From assembly GCF_006384975.1 (NCBI RefSeq), contig NZ_CP021645.1:834001-898000 (forward strand): a stretch of DNA of 64,000 nucleotides. The letters run 5' to 3'. The notes below the pieces were generated by a model that searched no databases, was not told where the DNA came from, and saw nothing but the letters and a program-made list of their open reading frames with translations. Below are positions 58,594 to 64,000 of the stretch, piece by piece. A program made the translations under genes and the position numbers. The stretch comes from Pseudomonas oryzihabitans (lineage in GTDB: Bacteria; Pseudomonadota; Gammaproteobacteria; Pseudomonadales; Pseudomonadaceae). Every line of letters starts with the position of its first letter. The stretch's first letter is position 1.

Positions 58594-60300
58594 ATGTTCG
58601 TTCTCCTTCGCCAAGGTGTTGCCTTGGCTTGTCTTTTTTTGCTGTCGAACGCCTATGCCCAGGTGGTCCCCACCAATCCCGGAGATACCGACCTGATCCG
58701 CAATCGGCAGGAGCGTCTGCTCCAAGAGCAGCAAAAGCGCCTGCAGGATCTTCAGGAGCTGCCAGGGCCGGCCGCCCAACCGGCGCCACCGCCACCCAGC
58801 GAAGCAGGGCGCTGCTTCACCATCCAGCACATTGAGCTCAAGGGCGCCGAGCATCTCTCCGCTCAGGACCAGGCGACCCTGACACAGCCCTACGTCGGCC
58901 AATGCCTGGGTGTGAACCAGCTCAACGCCCTGCTCAAGACCATCACCGATCACTACATAGGGCATGGCTACGTCACCAGTCGGGCCTATCTGCCACAGCA
59001 GGATCTCGCCAAGGGCACCCTTACCATCCTGGTGGTGGAGGGCAAGCTGGAAAGCCTCAAGCCCGCGGCGGGCAGTGGCTTGACGCCCCGCGAGCTGATG
59101 CAGACCTTTCCCGGCGCGCCGGGCGAGTTGCTCAACCTGCGCGAGCTGGAGCAGATGGTCGACCAGCTCAATCGCTTGCCTTCCAACCAGGTGCAGATGG
59201 ACCTGGTACCGGGCAAGGCGGTCGGTGGCAGCGATGTCGCGGTCAAGAACACCCCGAGCAAGCCCTGGCGCACCTCCCTGTCGCGCAACAACAACGGCCA
59301 GCGCAGCACCGGCGAGCAGCAGTGGGGTCTGGGCCTGGAATGGGACGACCCGCTGGGCCTGGCCGATCAGCTGGTGCTGCGGGGCGGTCACGATGGGGTG
59401 AGCGATAGTAACCAGCTGTCACGCAACGGCTACCTTGGCTACAGCCTGCCGTGGGGCTGGTGGACCTTCAACTACAGCTACAGCCGCAACGACTACCGCT
59501 CCCAGGCCAAGGCCAACGGCTTCGCCTTCCAGCAGAGCGGCGACAGCCAGAACCAGCAATTCAAGGCTGAGCGGGTGGTGCATCGCGACGCGGTGAGCAA
59601 GACAGCGCTCAACTCGGGGCTGTCGCTGCTGAGCACCAATAACTACATCGAGGACAGTCGCCTCGGGCTGAGCAGCAATCGCATCAGCGAGCTGCAACTG
59701 GGCTTCAACCACGGTCGCCGCTTCGGCAGCGCCTTCGTCAACCTGGATCTGGGCTGGCAGCGCGGCGTCGGGATCTTCGGCGCCCAGAGCGATCCCACCT
59801 CCGGCCCCGGCCAGCCCACCGCCCGCTACCGCAAGTACACGGGCACCCTGAGCTATCTGCAGAACTTCCAGCTGCTCGGCGAGAACCTCAGCTTCAGCAG
59901 CCTGGCGACCGGCCAATACAGCGACGACGTGCTCTACAGCCCGCAACGGATGAGCCTGGGCGGCCTGGCCTCGATACGGGGCTTCAAGGATCAGTCGCTG
60001 TCGGGCGACACCGGCGGCTACTGGCGCAACGACCTGCGCTGGACGCGGGCGGTGACCTGGGGCTGGTTGCAACCGCTGTTCAGCCAGTACGGCATCGGCC
60101 TGGGCTATGACCAGGGCGTCATTCATCACGGTCGCTACAACCCCGAGATGCATGGCCGGCTGTCCAGCGATTCCTTGGAACTGTTCGCCCGCGGTCGCTA
60201 CCTGTCCGCCAGCCTGACCTTCGCCCAGTCGCTTGAGCGCCCCGCGGCGCTGCCCGAGCGCGAGCACCCGCTCTATTTCAGCGTCGACCTGTTTCTGTAA
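58594..60300 (+). CDS. Two-partner secretion outer-membrane transporter (TpsB, CdiB/ShlB family)
   Basis: A 568-aa outer-membrane protein that exports its TpsA partner. A signal peptide ends near NAYA (about residue 22). Next come a periplasmic helix linker (LLQEQQKRLQDLQ with Pro-rich PAPPPP), a POTRA domain with CFTIQHIELKGAEHLSAQD, a second POTRA (GTLTILVVEGKLESLK) and a 16-strand barrel. The VRGF-like motif is SIRGFKDQSLSGDTGGYWRN, and the chain ends with an aromatic-terminated FSVDLFL. It is followed 40 bp later by the tpsA-like gene. Confidence 0.94.
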   Translation: MFVLLRQGVALACLFLLSNAYAQVVPTNPGDTDLIRNRQERLLQEQQKRLQDLQELPGPAAQPAPPPPSEAGRCFTIQHIELKGAEHLSAQDQATLTQPYVGQCLGVNQLNALLKTITDHYIGHGYVTSRAYLPQQDLAKGTLTILVVEGKLESLKPAAGSGLTPRELMQTFPGAPGELLNLRELEQMVDQLNRLPSNQVQMDLVPGKAVGGSDVAVKNTPSKPWRTSLSRNNNGQRSTGEQQWGLGLEWDDPLGLADQLVLRGGHDGVSDSNQLSRNGYLGYSLPWGWWTFNYSYSRNDYRSQAKANGFAFQQSGDSQNQQFKAERVVHRDAVSKTALNSGLSLLSTNNYIEDSRLGLSSNRISELQLGFNHGRRFGSAFVNLDLGWQRGVGIFGAQSDPTSGPGQPTARYRKYTGTLSYLQNFQLLGENLSFSSLATGQYSDDVLYSPQRMSLGGLASIRGFKDQSLSGDTGGYWRNDLRWTRAVTWGWLQPLFSQYGIGLGYDQGVIHHGRYNPEMHGRLSSDSLELFARGRYLSASLTFAQSLERPAALPEREHPLYFSVDLFL

Positions 60301-60340
60301 ATCACCCGTTTCGCTACACCGCACTACCTGAGGAGCTGAC

Positions 60341-63300
60341 ATGGACGTCCGCCAATTCGACTTTCTCGCCGCCCAACCCAGCGCCGAACTCAAGCCGCGT
60401 GACACCTTCTGCGGCATTTCCAAGCGCGCCTTGGCCCTGCTGCTGGTCAATGCCCTGTTCTGGCAGCCGATCTGGGCCCAGGCCGAGGGCATCGTGGTCA
60501 GCAACGGCAATGGCGCCCGGCTCGATCAGGCGGGTAATGGCGTCCCCATCGTCAACATCGCCACGCCCGGGGCCAACGGCCTGTCGCACAACCAGTTCCA
60601 GGACTACAACGTCGACAGCCGCGGGGTCATCCTCAACAACGTCACCGACCGCACCGGCAATACTCAACTGGGCGGCATCATCGTCGGCAACCCCAACCTC
60701 CAGGGCCGGGCGGCCGGCGTCATCCTCAACGAGGTGGTGGGCGGCAGCCCCAGCCAGCTCAGGGGCTATACCGAGGTCGCCGGCCAGGCGGCGCGGGTCA
60801 TCGTCGCCAACCCCTATGGCGTGACCTGCAACGGCTGCGGCTTCATCAATACGCCGCGGGTGACCCTCACCACCGGCAAGCCGATCCTCGACGGCAATCG
60901 CCTGGATCGTTTCCAGGTCGATGGCGGCAGCGTCACCATCGAAGGCAATGGCCTCAACGCCGACAACGTCGACCAGTTCGATATCGTCACCCGCTCGGCC
61001 AAGATCAATGCCGAGCTGCATGCTCGCCAGCTCAACATCGTCGCCGGCCGCAACGACGTCGCCGCCGATAGCCTTGCGGCTACTCCGCGCCCCGCCAGCC
61101 CTGGCGACGCCCCGCAACTGGCCATCGACTCCTCCGCCCTGGGTGGCATGTACGCCAACACCATCCGCCTGGTCGGTACCGAGGCTGGCGTAGGGGTGAA
61201 ACTGGCCGGCAACCTGGCGGCCAGTGCCGGGGATATCCAGCTCGATGCCAACGGCCAGCTGACCCTGGCCCAGGCCGCCGCCAGCGGCAACATCGCCTTG
61301 AAGGGGCAAGGCGTCGACGCCCAGGGCCCGGTCTATGCCGGGGGTCGCGTCAACGCTCGGAGCGGGGGCAATCTCACCATCCACCAGAGCGTAGCGGCCC
61401 GTAACGCCATCACCCTCAACGCTGCCGGGCAACTCACCAATGCGGGTGTCATCGAAGCCGGGATAAATCCCGACAACAGCCGCAATGCCACGGGCGATGT
61501 CAGCCTGCAAGGCGCCGGGATCACCAACCGGGGCTCGGTGATCGCCAGCCGCAATCTCAGTGCCACCACCGGCGGCGGCCTCGACAACACTGGCGCCACC
61601 CTGAGCGCCGTCAGCCAGGCGCAACTCCAGGCCAGCACCCTCGGCAACGCCCAGGGCCGTATCCAGAGCCAGGGCAGCCTGGCGGTACAGGCCACCACCC
61701 TCGATAACACCCAAGGCCTCGTGACCAGCGCGGGCGCGCTCACCGCGACCCTTGGCCAGACCAGCAATGGCAAGGGCGAGATTTCCAGTCAGGCGCGCCT
61801 GACGCTGCAAGGCCAGGGCCTCGACAACCGCCAGGGCAAGCTCATCGGTACCTCGGGCCTGGACCTAACTCTGAATACCCTGGACAACCGTAGCGGCACC
61901 CTGGTCAGCCATGGCGACCTCCAGGCACGCCTCAGCGGCGCCCTGGACAACCGCCAGCAGGGCACCCTCCAGGGCGCCGGCAACACCACCCTGAGCTTCG
62001 GCCAACTGCTCAATGCCCAGGGCGTGCTCACCAGCGCGGCGGCCCTGAGCCTGAGCGGTAATCAGGTCAATAACGACAGTGGCCAACTCGGCAGCCAGGG
62101 CAACCTGACTGCCACCCTGGGTAGTCTCGACCAGCTCAATGGCCAGTTCATCAGCCAGGGCCAACTCAGCCTCATCGCCGACCGGCTGGGCAACACGGGC
62201 AACAGCCTGGTCGGTGGCCAGAACGGCGTCGAGTTGCGGGTAACCGCAGTCGACAACCGCGGCGGCGAAGTGTCCAGCCAGAGCGGCAGCGTCAGCCTCA
62301 CCGGGCAGAGCCTGCTCAATAGCGGCGGCAAGGTCATCGCTGGGAGCGATCTGACGGCCAGCATCACCACCCTCGATAACAGCGGTAGTGGCTTGCTGTC
62401 GGCCAAGCAAGGCTTGCGCCTGAGCGGCCAGACCCTGGCCAACGGCGCTGGCGGTGTGTTGAACGCAGGCGCTGGCCTCCAGGCGACCCTGAGCGGCGCG
62501 CTGAACAATGCCGCGGGTAAGCTCCTCGCCCAGGGCGGCCTGACGCTCGGTAGCGCCAGCCTGAATAACCTCGGGGGCCTCCTCAGCGCCCAGGGTGCCC
62601 TGGCCGTGACGACCGGAGACCTGGGTAATACCCAGGGTCGTCTCGTCGGCCAAGCCGCCCTGAACCTCACGGCCGCCAGCCTGGACAATCGCCAAGGCCT
62701 GGTGTCCAGCGTCGGCCAGCAGACCCTGACCGTCACCGGCGGCGCGGTGCAGAACGACGGCGGTCAGCTGGTTACTAACAGCGGCCTGACCCTCAGCAGC
62801 GCCAGCCTGACCAACGGCAGCGGCACCCTGAGTGCCAAGGGTGCCGTGAGCCTGACCACCACCGGGGCGCTCAGCAACGCCCAGACCGGTCGCCTGATCG
62901 GCAGCGATACCTTCAGCGTCACCGCCGGCAGCCTCGCTAATGCCGGTCGCCTGGCCAGTGCCAAGGATCTACAGGTCACCACCGCCAGCCTGACCAACAG
63001 CGGTGAATTGTTCAGCCAGGCCGGCCTGACCCTGGACCTGCAGCACGGCAGCCTGAGCAACGCCAGCGGCGCCCTGATCACCGCCCCCGGCGCCCTGGTA
63101 CTGAAGAACCTGGGTGATGTTCGCAATGCTGGTGAATTGAGTAGCGGCCAGGCCTTCACCCTGGTGGCGGCCAGCCTGGACAACAGCGGCGGCAAGCTGA
63201 TCAGCAACGCCAGCCTGACCTTGCGCATCGCCCGTGCCCTGGCCAATGCCAAGGGCGTCCTGTCCGCTGCTGGCCTGGACATCGAGGCAGCCAGTCTCGA

Positions 63301-64000
63301 CAACAGCGCCGGTATGCTCACCAGCCATCAAGACCTGAAGGTGATGCTGGCGGGTGACCTGCTCAACGGCCAGGGTCAACTGCTCAGCGACGGTGCGCTG
63401 GGCGTTACCGCGGCCAATCTGGACAACCGCCAGGGCGTGATCTCCAGCGCCGGTCAGCAGACCCTGACCTTCACCGACGGCGCCGTGCAAAACGACGGCG
63501 GCCAACTGGTCACCGATGGCGGCCTGACCCTCAGCAGCACCAGCCTGGACAACGGTGCCGGCACCCTGAGTGCCAAGGGCGCCGTCAGCCTGACCACCAC
63601 CGGAGCGCTGAGCAACGCCCAGACCGGTCGCCTGATCGGCAGTGACACCTTCAGACTCAATGCCGGCAGTCTCACTAACGCCGGTCGCCTGACCAGTGCC
63701 AAGGATCTCTCGGTCACCACCGCTAGCCTGACCAACAGCGGCGAACTGTTCAGCCAGGCCGGCCTAACCCTGGACCTCAAAAACGGCAGCCTGACCAACG
63801 CCAGCGGCGGCCTGATCACCGCACCGGGTGCGCTGCTGCTCAAGAACCTTAATACGGTGCGCAACGCCGGTGAACTGAGCAGTGGCCAAGCCTTTACCCT
63901 GGCCGCGACCAGCCTGAACAACAGCGGCGGCAAGCTGATCAGCAACGCCAGCCTGACCCTGCGTATCGCCCGTGCCCTGACCAATGCCAAGGGGGCGCTA
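60341..64000 (+). CDS. Two-partner secretion exoprotein (TpsA, CdiA/FHA-like), 3' truncated by window edge
   Basis: The frame is open for 1220 codons from ATG 60341 (AGGAG upstream) to the window end. It begins with an extended signal peptide (hydrophobic core ALALLLVNALFW, cleavage near AQAEG, residue 48), then the haemagglutination-activity/TPS domain with NPNL (117-120), NPYG (157-160) and a CNGC pair (163-166). From about residue 400 it is a filamentous beta-helix made of short imperfect repeats (LDN-x-G-x-L type). The C-terminus, where CdiA toxins and adhesin domains differ, is outside the window. It may be a contact-dependent inhibition toxin or a filamentous adhesin; the visible part cannot decide. 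Confidence 0.93.
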   Translation, partial: MDVRQFDFLAAQPSAELKPRDTFCGISKRALALLLVNALFWQPIWAQAEGIVVSNGNGARLDQAGNGVPIVNIATPGANGLSHNQFQDYNVDSRGVILNNVTDRTGNTQLGGIIVGNPNLQGRAAGVILNEVVGGSPSQLRGYTEVAGQAARVIVANPYGVTCNGCGFINTPRVTLTTGKPILDGNRLDRFQVDGGSVTIEGNGLNADNVDQFDIVTRSAKINAELHARQLNIVAGRNDVAADSLAATPRPASPGDAPQLAIDSSALGGMYANTIRLVGTEAGVGVKLAGNLAASAGDIQLDANGQLTLAQAAASGNIALKGQGVDAQGPVYAGGRVNARSGGNLTIHQSVAARNAITLNAAGQLTNAGVIEAGINPDNSRNATGDVSLQGAGITNRGSVIASRNLSATTGGGLDNTGATLSAVSQAQLQASTLGNAQGRIQSQGSLAVQATTLDNTQGLVTSAGALTATLGQTSNGKGEISSQARLTLQGQGLDNRQGKLIGTSGLDLTLNTLDNRSGTLVSHGDLQARLSGALDNRQQGTLQGAGNTTLSFGQLLNAQGVLTSAAALSLSGNQVNNDSGQLGSQGNLTATLGSLDQLNGQFISQGQLSLIADRLGNTGNSLVGGQNGVELRVTAVDNRGGEVSSQSGSVSLTGQSLLNSGGKVIAGSDLTASITTLDNSGSGLLSAKQGLRLSGQTLANGAGGVLNAGAGLQATLSGALNNAAGKLLAQGGLTLGSASLNNLGGLLSAQGALAVTTGDLGNTQGRLVGQAALNLTAASLDNRQGLVSSVGQQTLTVTGGAVQNDGGQLVTNSGLTLSSASLTNGSGTLSAKGAVSLTTTGALSNAQTGRLIGSDTFSVTAGSLANAGRLASAKDLQVTTASLTNSGELFSQAGLTLDLQHGSLSNASGALITAPGALVLKNLGDVRNAGELSSGQAFTLVAASLDNSGGKLISNASLTLRIARALANAKGVLSAAGLDIEAASLDNSAGMLTSHQDLKVMLAGDLLNGQGQLLSDGALGVTAANLDNRQGVISSAGQQTLTFTDGAVQNDGGQLVTDGGLTLSSTSLDNGAGTLSAKGAVSLTTTGALSNAQTGRLIGSDTFRLNAGSLTNAGRLTSAKDLSVTTASLTNSGELFSQAGLTLDLKNGSLTNASGGLITAPGALLLKNLNTVRNAGELSSGQAFTLAATSLNNSGGKLISNASLTLRIARALTNAKGAL
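62681..64000 (+). repeat. 738-bp tandem repeat in the tpsA-like gene (copies from 62681 and 63419)
   Basis: Copy 1 begins at 62681 and copy 2 at 63419, an offset of 738 bp (246 codons) confirmed at two points (LDNRQG and the QNDGGQLVT segment, 62753 against 63491). Long blocks are near identical, e.g. those encoding GALSNAQTGRLIGSDTF and SLTNSGELFSQAGLTLDL. Copy 2 continues beyond the window. The repeats probably arose by unequal recombination and lengthen the beta-helix. Confidence 0.9.

Noticed and set aside
1..64000. tRNA, rRNA, CRISPR arrays and prophage genes
   Set aside because: No cloverleaf-type sequence, rRNA block, regular spacer-repeat array or phage structural gene was recognised, though a dedicated search program was not available.

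Overview
The window is high-GC (mostly 65-70%), densely coded DNA that looks like a chromosomal accessory region of a Pseudomonas-type gammaproteobacterium. The main clues are the siderophore NRPS set, an SfnB-type sulfur-scavenging gene behind a sigma-54 promoter, a GlnA-like gamma-glutamyl ligase, an Lrp/LysE pair and a CdiA/CdiB-type two-partner system. The species cannot be fixed from the sequence. I recognise no rRNA, tRNA, CRISPR array or intact insertion sequence.

Layout. (1) 1-13400: the end of a siderophore locus. It holds the last NRPS module (A-PCP-E-TE, cut by the left edge), 2,4-diaminobutyrate aminotransferase, a TonB receptor, a fused FhuB-type permease, a binding protein, MbtH, a SyrP-like hydroxylase, an AlcB/IucB-type acyltransferase, FhuF reductase and a FecE/FhuC-type ATPase. 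Two Fur-box-like sites share a core. (2) 13453-18786: a LysR regulator divergent from an operon of two SDRs, a class III aminotransferase and a glutamine-synthetase-like ligase. (3) 18835-23005: a RES/Xre toxin-antitoxin pair, a TTC38-like TPR protein, a LysE exporter with divergent Lrp, and a YajD-like HNH protein. (4) 23186-30766: a probable organosulfur operon consisting of sfnB-like, a small unknown gene, a ribose-type ABC transporter and an NtaA/DszA-type flavin monooxygenase. A good -24/-12 promoter lies in front of it. (5) 30739-32977: an MFS transporter divergent from LysR. (6) 33014-38436: AraC divergent from a CMD-family protein, an acyl-CoA-dehydrogenase-like flavoprotein and an Ssu/Tau-type ABC transporter. 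(7) 38437-41810: a lower-GC island holding only flgD-like and fliD-like cap-protein genes, with a near-consensus sigma-54 promoter. (8) 41811-58250: GNAT, aldehyde dehydrogenase, HAD and amine oxidase, then a peptide-type ABC transporter with a three-subunit amine/imino-acid dehydrogenase and an ArgE-like deacylase, then a hydroxyacid dehydrogenase and a double cupin. This is probably a catabolic block for an N-substituted amino acid or opine-like compound. The two transcription units in this block carry a matching promoter module. (9) 58594-64000: tpsB and the first 1220 codons of a TpsA/CdiA-like exoprotein with a 738-bp internal repeat, cut by the right edge.

Taken together the region is a nutrient-scavenging suite (iron, sulfur, amine/opine nitrogen), with a toxin-antitoxin pair, an orphan flagellar-cap cassette and a surface adhesin or contact-dependent toxin system inserted among the operons. 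Functions given are family-level readings of the translated sequence. Substrates are inferred unless stated otherwise.
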